From an uncultured Oscillospiraceae bacterium (lineage in GTDB: Bacteria; Bacillota; Clostridia; Oscillospirales; Acutalibacteraceae), in NCBI GenBank assembly GCA_900540535.1, contig UQGM01000015.1:1-50367 (forward strand): a stretch of 50,367 bases of DNA, written 5' to 3'. The notes under the pieces were generated by a model that was given only the letters and a program-made list of their open reading frames with translations, ran no database searches and had not been told where the DNA came from. Position numbers and translations under genes: made by a program. Below are positions 23,459 to 32,338 of the stretch, piece by piece. Within the stretch, counting starts at the first letter, position 1; each line of letters opens with the position of its first letter.

Positions 23459-24865
23459 CTAAAGGTAAGGCTCTTTTAAATTTAATACAGCGTTATTATG
23501 ATCAATGCCCTTATTAAACAGTAACGGTTCTACTATTTCCTTTAAGGTACCAAACCCTGTCAGCTTCTTAAAATCAACGGGAAGAATTTTAATTACACCG
23601 TCAATTACAGAAACTACACCTGATGTAATTTGATATTCGGCTGATTTAGGAGAAATATAGGAGTCTCCGCTGTAAATATTACAGATAATATCAAATACAA
23701 AGGGAACAACCTTTTTATCCTTTACTGAAGAACATTCAATCTTTTTCAGTCCGTTTCCCAGGCGGGCTATTTTTTCTGCTTTTCCAAAGGTAAAGTTATT
23801 TAAAAATTTACCCGCTCCGCTTACAATTCGCTTATGCTTCATGATCTTTTCTTTTGGCAGGCTTATTCCTCCACCTGTTTCCGCAAATGCTTTAACATCG
23901 TGTTCCATATTGTATGGAATAACCTCAAGACTTCCTAAAAATCCTTTTCGGCAGTACTGCTCGAGGCTCATACCTAAATTCAGTTCCGGCAAATCCATAA
24001 GTATGGTAGTTATCTCCGCTGTTTTAAGCTCTGTGTCAACAGTTATACGGCGCATTTTAGGAGGACATCCTACAAGAGAAGCTGTGCTTACATCGTAAAA
24101 GGGCTTACCGTCCTTACTTTCTGAACACTGTATTCCATGCATATGGCAGTGACCGGAAAAGACTAAGTTTATTCCCATTTCAGCAAGTTCTGCTCCGACT
24201 TTTTTACCGTTTTCAAAAACATTCTCACGGCTTATTACGGAGTATACAGGATTAGGAGCAATAATAGGCGGATGTATGCCGCCTATCATTACAGCTCCTT
24301 CCTTTTCAGCTGAAAGTGCCTGATTTTTAAGCCACTGCTTATAATCCTCAGAAAAGTAAAATCCGTTTTTTGATTTTTCATAACAGAGAGCTATGCATCT
24401 GAGCCCCGGAAAAATTTCCGCAACAAAGGATTCTCCCTCGCCGTATACTGCAAGAGCCTTATGTACCCCATACTTTTTGTAAAGAGGCAAAACCTCTTCC
24501 TTTTCCATATGCTCTTTTTCATAGGGCTTTCCGTCCTTTCCGAAACGGAAAACAGGCATTTCATCGGGATAATCATGGGAATCGGTAAAGGCAAAGACAT
24601 TTCCGCCCTCGGACTCAAAGGAATCGAGAAGCGCTGTAAGCTCCTCATGACTTTCTTTATCTCCGTGATGAGTCATGTCTCCGGTAAAAATAACCGTATG
24701 GGTTTCGCTGTCTTTTAAAATCATACCGAGAGCTTTTTTAAGTATCTCTTCACTCTCTCGCATAGCTATCTGATCGTTCCACTGGGGCAAAGCCCATGGA
24801 TCGCCGTCATAATTTTTCTTAGAAAAATAATGGGGATCCGTAATGTGATAAAAGGAATATTTCAT
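23459..24865 (-). CDS. Calcineurin-like metallophosphoesterase (paralogue 2)
   Basis: 468 residues. Metal-site motifs in order: ITDPHYF (residues 8-14), FTGDMTHHGDKESHEE near 61, SHDYP near 95, GGIHPP near 195, and FSGHCHMHG near 237. The usual GNHD is SHDY here. No signal peptide, so cytoplasmic. The C-terminal 220 residues form an uncharacterised extension shared with the next upstream gene. Last gene of the fucosidase operon, 24 nt downstream of its paralogue. Candidate substrates are sugar phosphodiesters or phosphorylated breakdown products (inference). Confidence 0.88.
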   Translation of the reverse strand: MKYSFYHITDPHYFSKKNYDGDPWALPQWNDQIAMRESEEILKKALGMILKDSETHTVIFTGDMTHHGDKESHEELTALLDSFESEGGNVFAFTDSHDYPDEMPVFRFGKDGKPYEKEHMEKEEVLPLYKKYGVHKALAVYGEGESFVAEIFPGLRCIALCYEKSKNGFYFSEDYKQWLKNQALSAEKEGAVMIGGIHPPIIAPNPVYSVISRENVFENGKKVGAELAEMGINLVFSGHCHMHGIQCSESKDGKPFYDVSTASLVGCPPKMRRITVDTELKTAEITTILMDLPELNLGMSLEQYCRKGFLGSLEVIPYNMEHDVKAFAETGGGISLPKEKIMKHKRIVSGAGKFLNNFTFGKAEKIARLGNGLKKIECSSVKDKKVVPFVFDIICNIYSGDSYISPKSAEYQITSGVVSVIDGVIKILPVDFKKLTGFGTLKEIVEPLLFNKGIDHNNAVLNLKEPYL

Positions 24866-24889
24866 TTTCGTTTCCTTTAAATTAAAATT

Positions 24890-26326
24890 TTATTTAAGTT
24901 TTAATACTGCATTATAATCGTCTATTCCATAATTTCCTGCCGTGTTTTTAAGGGTATCGTAAAGATCTACAGGCTGACCGTTGATGTCCTTAAGCTGCAC
25001 CTTTTTTAAGATAGGATTAATCCTATCCAGCACTCCAATAAAAACATCGCCTTTAGGTGTACCCTCTTTAAAGGTCTGATTACCCTCAAACACGCCTCTT
25101 ACAAGCTCCGCTACATAGTTTTTAACAAGCATATCCTTAATTTCAGGACTGCATTTTACCCGCAGGAGCCTGCATGCTTTTCCGACAGTTAAAATCGAAA
25201 ATATTTTTCCCACAAGTTCCACAACAGGATAAAGCGCTTTTGCATCCTCCGCTTTGAACCTTCTTAATACTACCTTCGGATTTGTTTTCATATCCTCAAG
25301 GATATTAAGAATCATGCTGTCAAATAAATCCGATAAATACTCTTTGCAGCTTTTTCCCTGTGTATCCCATTCAAAATCCGGAGTCGGGATGCTTTTAATA
25401 TCCACCGTTGATTCATCTTTTATTGTCACAAACCGCATATATGCAGGACAGGCAATGACAGAACCTGTACAGACATCGCAAAATTTATTTCCGGCAGCAG
25501 TGATTTTTTCATTTATGCTTTGATTGTGCATATGTCCCGTAAAGACAAGATGTACACCTAAATCTGCAAGCATATCGGTTATTTTATCGCTGTTCTGCTG
25601 CACAGCGGTCGGAATGATTCCGAACAAAGGCTGACCCGGAAGCAACGGATAGTGGTTCATGGCAAACATCATCTGTCCGTCCTCTTTCGCCTTTTCCGCC
25701 TGCTCCTTTATCCAGTTTAACTGCTCATCGTCGTAAGTTATAAATTCATCGCAGTCACCGTCGTTATTAAGAGCCAAAAGCCGAACACCGTCAAAAAGCT
25801 GCACTACATAGGAAAGGTGTTTGCGGTCAACGGCAATTGCCTGTTTAAAACCGAAATCATAGTACAGGTCGAAAAGCTCGTCTCTTTTGGTTCCCTCCGG
25901 TCTTTTCTTTATGCATCCGTCATCTATAAATGAGGTTCCGCAGTCATAGGAATTATCAAACAAATCTGCTTTTTGGGTTAGAGATATTTTTTTGTCTCCA
26001 TCATAGGCAAAAGGACGATAATTAAAATCGTGTCCGGCAGTTATTACAAAAACTCTCTTTCCCTTATTCTGAAGCTCTCTCAAAAGCTTTATAAATTCCA
26101 AATGACTTTCTTTCTCTCCGTTAAAGGATAAATCCCCGGCAATGAGTACTGTATCGGTCTCTTCACTGTTTCCCAGATATTCAAATACCGATTCATTTAT
26201 AGCCTGGGTTTCGGCAAAACATTTTTGCTCATATCGCATTAATTTATCGTAGCCTTTGCCCGTGGCTCCCAGAGAATTTTTAAAATAATGAGTATCAGTT
26301 ATCAGATAAAAACTGCGCTCACTCAT
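24890..26326 (-). CDS. Calcineurin-like metallophosphoesterase (paralogue 1)
   Basis: 478 residues, related to the following gene across the whole length. Motifs: LITDTHYF, IAGDLSFNGEKESH, ITAGHDF, MNHYPL and FTGHMHNQS, giving the full set of metal ligands. No signal peptide. The C-terminal third has LSDLFDSMILNILEDMK and DDYNAVLKL, the latter matching NNAVLNL at the end of the paralogue. Its ATG overlaps the end of the glutaminase-like gene by 8 nt, so translation is coupled. Why a fucosidase operon needs two phosphoesterases is unexplained. Confidence 0.88.
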   Translation of the reverse strand: MSERSFYLITDTHYFKNSLGATGKGYDKLMRYEQKCFAETQAINESVFEYLGNSEETDTVLIAGDLSFNGEKESHLEFIKLLRELQNKGKRVFVITAGHDFNYRPFAYDGDKKISLTQKADLFDNSYDCGTSFIDDGCIKKRPEGTKRDELFDLYYDFGFKQAIAVDRKHLSYVVQLFDGVRLLALNNDGDCDEFITYDDEQLNWIKEQAEKAKEDGQMMFAMNHYPLLPGQPLFGIIPTAVQQNSDKITDMLADLGVHLVFTGHMHNQSINEKITAAGNKFCDVCTGSVIACPAYMRFVTIKDESTVDIKSIPTPDFEWDTQGKSCKEYLSDLFDSMILNILEDMKTNPKVVLRRFKAEDAKALYPVVELVGKIFSILTVGKACRLLRVKCSPEIKDMLVKNYVAELVRGVFEGNQTFKEGTPKGDVFIGVLDRINPILKKVQLKDINGQPVDLYDTLKNTAGNYGIDDYNAVLKLK

Positions 26327-28259
26327 CTTTTTTCACCTCTGATATTTTATCCTTTAGTACCGGCATCCAAAGTCCTGCCTGTACGCTGCGGTGATTCATT
26401 CCTCTTTCCTCAGGTTTTTTAGTTTCGTACCAGTCCGTAAAGCAGTTTTTATCCGGAGTATCTGCAAGATACTTTACAATGCAGGATGAAAATGTCTTTA
26501 CATTCTCCCCTGTTTCATCAAGGCAGGAAGCCCAAAGCATCCAGTCCGTCTTTGTAAAATCCTTACGGTAATCAAGAGGCACACCGTATTTATTGAGCTC
26601 ATTACGGTATTTTTCGCTTTCGCCCTTATAAATCTCTTCCGGGAAAACATTAAAATTAAAGAGGATATCCCAGACAAGATTATATTTTAAGCTCCAGCTT
26701 TCTTCATTACCCACAGAGAAAGTAAGATAATCCTTTATACGGGAAATACGGCACAGCTCGTCTGCATACTTTTTAGCCGTTTCAAAATAAACAGCATTAT
26801 CCCCCTGAGAAAGCACCTCGCAGATTCTGCCAAAACAAGCAATTCCCATAATCTCTTTTATTGCAAGGTTTACGTTTTTCTCGCTGTGTCCTGCAAAATC
26901 ATCGGTGCAAAGCTGATTGTCGAGAACTATGCCTTTCTTAACAAGGAAATCCGCCCATTTTTTAAGCAGATCAAAGTTATCTTTAAGCTGGGAAGCGTCA
27001 CCGGTTACATAATAATAAGCGTAGGACATAATAAGCATATTTCCGCACTCTTCAACAGGCATCTGGCAGTCCCGGTTAAAAATACCGAAATCTTTGTTTT
27101 TATATATTGTTCTCCTGTTTATACGCTTTGTGTAATTGTTTTTAAGCGCATAAACCTGACCGTCTGCAACAGGATATGTACCGATGTCGTGGGGAGCAAA
27201 ATCTGCCTGCCAAACAGGCATACGTGAAAACTCAAAAATTCCGGTCATCATCGCTTTTACAAGCTCTGGACGATAGACAAGGAACATGGGCACAGCGGGA
27301 TATGATACATCTACCGTATTGATACAGCCGTTTGAGTGACATTCCTTTGAAAGATAGAGAAGCTCTCCGTTTGTATTTCTTACAAGCTTATGAGCGGCAA
27401 GCACCTGCCTTGCGGCAGCGGTAAGTATTTTGCAGTAGTCCTCGCCGAATCTTTCAGCATCAGCAAGTATCTTTCTATTCTGCTCCTCCACCGCATTTAA
27501 AAGCTCGTCGTGGTGTTCATCACAATAGGCTACTGCATCTTCAATGGATGTGAATTTCTCTTTCCAAAGTCCTGTAAGCTGTTTTCCGAAATATTCTATG
27601 GAAAGTATATCGTTAAAGGCTACAATATTTCCCGCCTTTGCACTTCCTGTAAGCTGTGTAAATTTAAATACTGATTTCACTGCATTCTTTTTTGTAAGGC
27701 CAAATGAGATTTCACCGCCGCACACATAGAGATATCCCCAATCTGCTGAAACTCCGTCTCCGACTTTACTAAGAGGTTTCTGAGAGAAACGACCGATTTT
27801 TCCGTAAGACAGTTTTCCGGCGTTTCCCGTTGTTTTAACAACACGCTTTATGCATTTATCGTAGCAAAATTCTTCTCCCGCCGAAAATACCAAAGCTATA
27901 TCGTGACTTTTTCCGTCTATAACTTCTACTTCATAATCTATATAAGAACATGGAGTTGACATTATGTATAAGTCATCAAGCAAAAGCGGCGTCCAAAAAG
28001 AAACCTTTAATCTTATACTTTCATTTTCGAAAGTATACTTAGTAATATAAGGCGTTAACTCGAAATCGGTTTGCTCCATTACCTTTGACTGGCCGCTTCC
28101 GAGAAATCTGTATGCAGCTGAGTCTATATAAACCGTTCCTGTAATCCTCTTTTTTATTCCACACCACAAATATGTAGGTCCGTCATACAGCTTATCGCTC
28201 TTTGACCAGATGCTGAAAAACGGGTCAACTGTTATGAGCGGATATGCAGGTAATTTCAT
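26319..28259 (-). CDS. Glutaminase-like / DUF4965-DUF1793 family protein
   Basis: 646 residues of the family that includes fungal glutaminase GtaA. It starts with KLPAYPLITVDPFFSIWS, the N-terminal signature. Around residues 340-410, MPVWQADFAPHDIGTYP and MPVEECGNMLIMSYAY are the six-hairpin (alpha/alpha barrel) landmarks. The end has NHRSVQAGLWMPVL. Bacterial members are common in polysaccharide loci and mostly uncharacterised; a glycosidase-like or amidase role is possible. The ATG at 28259 has TGGAGG 8 nt upstream; a GTG at 28274 overlaps that site and is rejected. No signal peptide, so it acts inside the cell. Confidence 0.85.
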   Translation of the reverse strand: MKLPAYPLITVDPFFSIWSKSDKLYDGPTYLWCGIKKRITGTVYIDSAAYRFLGSGQSKVMEQTDFELTPYITKYTFENESIRLKVSFWTPLLLDDLYIMSTPCSYIDYEVEVIDGKSHDIALVFSAGEEFCYDKCIKRVVKTTGNAGKLSYGKIGRFSQKPLSKVGDGVSADWGYLYVCGGEISFGLTKKNAVKSVFKFTQLTGSAKAGNIVAFNDILSIEYFGKQLTGLWKEKFTSIEDAVAYCDEHHDELLNAVEEQNRKILADAERFGEDYCKILTAAARQVLAAHKLVRNTNGELLYLSKECHSNGCINTVDVSYPAVPMFLVYRPELVKAMMTGIFEFSRMPVWQADFAPHDIGTYPVADGQVYALKNNYTKRINRRTIYKNKDFGIFNRDCQMPVEECGNMLIMSYAYYYVTGDASQLKDNFDLLKKWADFLVKKGIVLDNQLCTDDFAGHSEKNVNLAIKEIMGIACFGRICEVLSQGDNAVYFETAKKYADELCRISRIKDYLTFSVGNEESWSLKYNLVWDILFNFNVFPEEIYKGESEKYRNELNKYGVPLDYRKDFTKTDWMLWASCLDETGENVKTFSSCIVKYLADTPDKNCFTDWYETKKPEERGMNHRSVQAGLWMPVLKDKISEVKKDE

Positions 28260-28287
28260 AAAAAAATCCTCCACTATTTAAAATTAA

Positions 28288-29784
28288 TTATTCAGTGTCT
28301 TTTTTATCACTGTCATTTTCTTTTTCATTTTCTGTTACTGTCTTTCCGTCAAGACTCTCTTCTATACGTTCACGTTTTTCCAAAACAGCGGCGTGTATCT
28401 TCTCTTTTCGCTCTCCGGTAAGGCGATAGAAGAAAAACGGTACTCCAGCAAGAAGCATCATAAGACCGTGGAAAATTGTATAGAAGAACAAAAGAAGTAT
28501 TTTGGTTCTAAGCGCCTGTTCGGGATAAACTCCCTCAACTGGCTGCATGTACTGGATTATAGAATTATCTCCGTAAAGAATAAGCGGCGCTACACCGGAA
28601 GCTATGGCTCCGCTGATAGTTGAACCTATTCCGCACACAAATCCAAGGCTTACATCAAGACGCTTGCCTGTTTTAAGTTCGATATCCTCAAGGATATCAG
28701 CCTGGAACATTGAGGGCAGCAAGTTTGAAGCTCCAAACTGAAGGCCGATAAGGAACAGCGAAATAATGAAAACTATCTGAAGCATTGCTGATCCTGTCTT
28801 AAAGTAAGCTACTCCGATTACAAATGCGATTGTATTTGCAATAACCGAATAAATACCCGAGGCAATATATATCTGCTTTGAATTGAATTTTTTGAGAAAG
28901 GCTTTTACTATAAGCATACCCACAAATGTGCCTATGCCTGTGGGAAGTCCCAAAAGGATATACTTACTTGTTGAACCTAAAAGTGCAGCCGCAAGGAAAA
29001 TTCCCATATAAGTTGCAATGCCTCTGAAATTCTTTAAGAACTCGCTTATAAGCACAATCCATGCGTATTTGTTTTTGATAATATCCCTGTAACCCAAAAG
29101 AGGATTTACTTTTTCACTTGTATATGTAATGCGCTCTTTTACCATTTTGCTAGCCCAGAGCATGAATATGGTTCCTATAAGAGCACAAAGGGCAGCTGAA
29201 CCGAGATACTGTAATCCCTCATCTTTTGTGATAAGACCTGCTACAAGCACAACTACAAGAGGAGCAGAATTTCCTATGGCGTTGACAATTCCACGGAATG
29301 TAAGGGCTGTATCACGCTCTTCATTATTTGGAGAGATAACAACGGCGATATTATTAAGAGTTCCTGCAAAAGTATTCGCAATATTATAAACCAGCTGTAT
29401 GACAATAAGATAAGCTACTATAATTACTCCGGTTTTTGGAATAAAACTCGGTGTCCAGAAAAGCAGCACGGCAAGTATTCCCGTTGGAATAGCCCATGTT
29501 GCAACAATAGGCTTAAATTTGTTCTTACCGTCTTTCGGAGCACGGTCAATAATCATCATCAAAAAGAAGTTGATTGCAAAACTCGCAATGGTGCAAAAAG
29601 AATTGATGAATCCAACAGAATCGGAATCAATCTGCAAAACATTGACCAGATATGCCTGACGGTAATTGCCCTGCATTCCCTGCATCATTGTAAGGAAAAA
29701 GGTGCCCATTAAGAAAATTATCATTTCCTGCATTGATACATACTTCTGTTGCTTTTTAGTGTTTTCCACCTTGACACTCCCCAT
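28288..29784 (-). CDS. MFS transporter, GPH-like sugar/cation symporter
   Basis: 498 residues with about 12 hydrophobic helices, a hydrophilic N-terminus of 16 residues and a long charged C-terminal tail rich in Glu, Lys and Asp. Loops such as DRAPKDGKNKFKP (between helices 2 and 3) and the symmetric arrangement resemble the glycoside-pentoside-hexuronide group. It lies between the GH95 gene (39 nt) and the glutaminase-like gene (28 nt). With cytoplasmic glycosidases on both sides it most likely imports the oligosaccharide they degrade. Substrate not determinable. Confidence 0.88.
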   Translation of the reverse strand: MGSVKVENTKKQQKYVSMQEMIIFLMGTFFLTMMQGMQGNYRQAYLVNVLQIDSDSVGFINSFCTIASFAINFFLMMIIDRAPKDGKNKFKPIVATWAIPTGILAVLLFWTPSFIPKTGVIIVAYLIVIQLVYNIANTFAGTLNNIAVVISPNNEERDTALTFRGIVNAIGNSAPLVVVLVAGLITKDEGLQYLGSAALCALIGTIFMLWASKMVKERITYTSEKVNPLLGYRDIIKNKYAWIVLISEFLKNFRGIATYMGIFLAAALLGSTSKYILLGLPTGIGTFVGMLIVKAFLKKFNSKQIYIASGIYSVIANTIAFVIGVAYFKTGSAMLQIVFIISLFLIGLQFGASNLLPSMFQADILEDIELKTGKRLDVSLGFVCGIGSTISGAIASGVAPLILYGDNSIIQYMQPVEGVYPEQALRTKILLLFFYTIFHGLMMLLAGVPFFFYRLTGERKEKIHAAVLEKRERIEESLDGKTVTENEKENDSDKKDTE

Positions 29785-29823
29785 TCATAAAATAGTTTTT
29801 AGGCCGCATTAATCGGCTTTATG

Positions 29824-32019
29824 TTAATCTGAAAAACAGATTAATTCATTAGTAGGAATGGTGCGCCCTTCTGAGTTCACCTTTACAAGACACTCTTTCT
29901 TTCTCTCATGCTCCACTATCAGGCTGAGAACTTTTCCCTCTGAAAAATCAAAGGATACTTTATATCCGCCCTTTGCTCTCATTCCCTTTACCTTGCCCGA
30001 TTTCCAGCTTTTTGGCAGAGCGGGTAGAATGTCAATATATCCGTAATTTGACTGCATGACCATTTCACCTATTGCAGCCATGATTCCGAAATTTCCGTCA
30101 ATCTGAAAAGGCGGATGAGCGCAGAAGTAATTGGGATAAGTTCCGCCGCCGTTTGAATAGTCAAGTGATGCTGAGGGCTCAACGGGATTAAGATGACGTT
30201 TAATGAGATTCAACGCATTTTCGCCGTCGTGAAGCCGTGCATACTGATTGGCTTTCCATGCAATGCTCCAGCCTGTGCCTCCGTGACCTCTTACAGAAAG
30301 ACTCTTCTTTATGGCTTCATCATATTCGCCGTTAAAATTAAGGGATGCGGGATGATTAAAATAAAGATGAGATATATGACGATGTGTTACCTCAGATTCT
30401 TTATATTCCCTGTCCCACTCAAGTATTCTTCCATCGGAACCGATCTGAGGTCTGCGAAGCTTTTTAAGAGCATTTTCCGCATTTTCGGAAAGCTCTCCTG
30501 CTATTCCAAGAACACCGCAGCAATCAATATAGCTTCTCAAAAGTCCCTCAATAATTGAATTATCCATAGTCGCTCCGCAGCAAAGAGCGTGCTTTACACC
30601 AAATTTTCTATATGTGTTTTCAGGTGAAGCAGAGGGAATAACCGTAAGACTTCCTTTGTACTCTTCCAAATTCGCCAAATAAAACTTGACGGCTCCCTCA
30701 ATTACCGGCATTGCCACATTTTTCAGATATTCCGTATCCCCTGTATACTGAAAATGCTCGTACAGCGGCAGACAAAGCCATCCTGCCGCACCCATAAACC
30801 ATGCATACTGGCTGGGATCAGATTCATGTTCATTGCCCACCGGTGTTGTCATGTTCCATATATCCGAATTATGGAATGCACACCAGCCGTCAGTGCCAAA
30901 CATCTCTTTGGCGGTTCTTTCTCCACTCTCTTTAAGTCTTGAAACGAAAGCAATTAAGGGCTCTACACATTCACCCAGTCCCACTTGCTCTGCTCCCCAG
31001 TAATTCATTTGCAGATTTATGTTCATTGTATATCCGCATTTCCATATAGGTTCAAGACTTTCACTCCAGATTCCCTGCAAATTAGCCGGCAGGGAACCCG
31101 CTCTCGATGAAGATATAAGCAGATACTTTCCGAAATTAAAAAGTGTTTCACTTTTATCAGCTGTATCATCACCGGATATATTTAGGCTGCTCTTACAATA
31201 AAGATTTCCGTAATCTTCAATATGCTTTGTCTTAAGGTTTTCAAATCCTGACTGTACAGCCTTTTCAGTTACAGCGGATATTTTTTCCTCATTGGCATCC
31301 GAATCATAAAAATCGGTAGTGCCTGAAAAATAAATTTCTATATATGACGCCTCGGTGATTTTTATTCCGCCGTCAATATTCCTTTTACCATCGCTCTTTA
31401 TTTTAATGCTGCAATAATATTTTATAGTCCCCTCACCGGATGAAAATGTGACAGGATAACATTTATCAGGACATCTTCCAAAAAAATTTATTCCGCTGTC
31501 TTTATAGCTTTTTTCGCAGTATTGCGCCGGTTCAAAGTCAACTGTTCTCGCCAAATCATTACTGTCAGATTTAATTCTCACAGCCAACACCATATCTGGA
31601 TTTGAGCAAAAACATTCTTCGGTTACAGCAGATTCTCCCTGCGTATATGATGCCGAAACCACTGCTTTTTCTAAATCCAGTTCACGGCTGTAATCCTTAC
31701 GATCATGATTTTCATCTCTTATGTATAAATTTCCCAAAGGCACATAGGCTTCGGAATCATCACCGTAAAAGTATTTTTTCAGAAGCTTTGCAGTTTTTTT
31801 AACTTTTCCGGCTTTTATCGTATCCCTTACAAGCTCTATTTTATCCGCTGCAAAGCCTTTTCCCTTGTTTTTTCCGTTTCCGCTCCAAAGAGAATCCAGG
31901 TTAAGTGAGATTTTGCCTTTCTCACCATCGCCGTAATACATTCCACCTAAAAAACCATTTCCAACCGGAAAGGCTTCTTCAAAATATTTAGCCGAATCAG
32001 AAAATACTATTTTATTCAT
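29824..32019 (-). CDS. GH95 family alpha-L-fucosidase (or alpha-L-galactosidase)
   Basis: 731 residues. The N-terminal beta domain has EAFPVGNGFLGGMYYGDGE (residues 15-33). The catalytic alpha/alpha barrel contains LPANLQGIWSE, then MNINLQMNYW with N333 and N335, SPEN with E467, and FQIDGNFG with D641. These fit the Asn-Asn-Glu-Asp set known for the Bifidobacterium 1,2-fucosidase (alignment by memory). No signal peptide, so it acts on imported sugars. The ATG at 32019 was chosen for its GAGGGG site 4 nt upstream; the earlier ATG at 32046 has none. First gene of the five-gene operon. Family members may prefer galactose, so the sugar is not certain. Confidence 0.93.
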   Translation of the reverse strand: MNKIVFSDSAKYFEEAFPVGNGFLGGMYYGDGEKGKISLNLDSLWSGNGKNKGKGFAADKIELVRDTIKAGKVKKTAKLLKKYFYGDDSEAYVPLGNLYIRDENHDRKDYSRELDLEKAVVSASYTQGESAVTEECFCSNPDMVLAVRIKSDSNDLARTVDFEPAQYCEKSYKDSGINFFGRCPDKCYPVTFSSGEGTIKYYCSIKIKSDGKRNIDGGIKITEASYIEIYFSGTTDFYDSDANEEKISAVTEKAVQSGFENLKTKHIEDYGNLYCKSSLNISGDDTADKSETLFNFGKYLLISSSRAGSLPANLQGIWSESLEPIWKCGYTMNINLQMNYWGAEQVGLGECVEPLIAFVSRLKESGERTAKEMFGTDGWCAFHNSDIWNMTTPVGNEHESDPSQYAWFMGAAGWLCLPLYEHFQYTGDTEYLKNVAMPVIEGAVKFYLANLEEYKGSLTVIPSASPENTYRKFGVKHALCCGATMDNSIIEGLLRSYIDCCGVLGIAGELSENAENALKKLRRPQIGSDGRILEWDREYKESEVTHRHISHLYFNHPASLNFNGEYDEAIKKSLSVRGHGGTGWSIAWKANQYARLHDGENALNLIKRHLNPVEPSASLDYSNGGGTYPNYFCAHPPFQIDGNFGIMAAIGEMVMQSNYGYIDILPALPKSWKSGKVKGMRAKGGYKVSFDFSEGKVLSLIVEHERKKECLVKVNSEGRTIPTNELICFSD

Positions 32020-32080
32020 TTTATCCCCTCTTATCAGTTTTTTCAATTAATAAACGCAAAAAATTTTTCAATTTAAGAAA

Positions 32081-32132
32081 AATAATCATGATTATTGCAA
32101 AAAGTGAGATAAATTACAATAAATTATTGTAA
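32081..32132. promoter_or_regulatory. Two perfect palindromes upstream of the GH95 operon
   Basis: AATAATCA-TGATTATT is a 16-bp perfect palindrome at 32081-32096. TTACAATAA-A-TTATTGTAA is a 19-bp palindrome at 32114-32132. Both lie in the 5' region of the minus-strand operon, between it and the divergent ROK gene. They are unlike the GGGTTTAA motif next to the ROK and GH116 genes, so they could bind another regulator. Part of this A+T-rich region may arise by chance. Confidence 0.5.
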
Positions 32133-32230
32133 CATTACTCAACTATTTTATACTGTTATCACAAATTCGACAAGTTTGTAATATGTAACTTTTATATGGT
32201 ATTATGTATCCATGCAAAGCGTTATAATAA

Positions 32231-32280
32231 TTTAAACCCTGTTGACTAATTTCAAAATATTTGTTAAAGTGGGTTTAATA
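32231..32280 (+). promoter_or_regulatory. ROK gene promoter flanked by inverted TTAAACCC/GGGTTTAA half-sites
   Basis: TTGACT (32242-32247) and TAAAGT (32265-32270) are 17 nt apart. A TTTAAACCCTGTTGA copy overlaps the -35 box and an inverted GGGTTTAATAA copy lies just after the -10 box (32271-32281). The same motif recurs before the GH116 gene at 33406-33427. This is consistent with autoregulation by the ROK protein. Confidence 0.6.
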
Positions 32281-32338
32281 AATTTAGGAGGCGAATGACA
32301 CGGAAAATCAAGCTCTCAGAAAAATTAAAAATGAAAAT

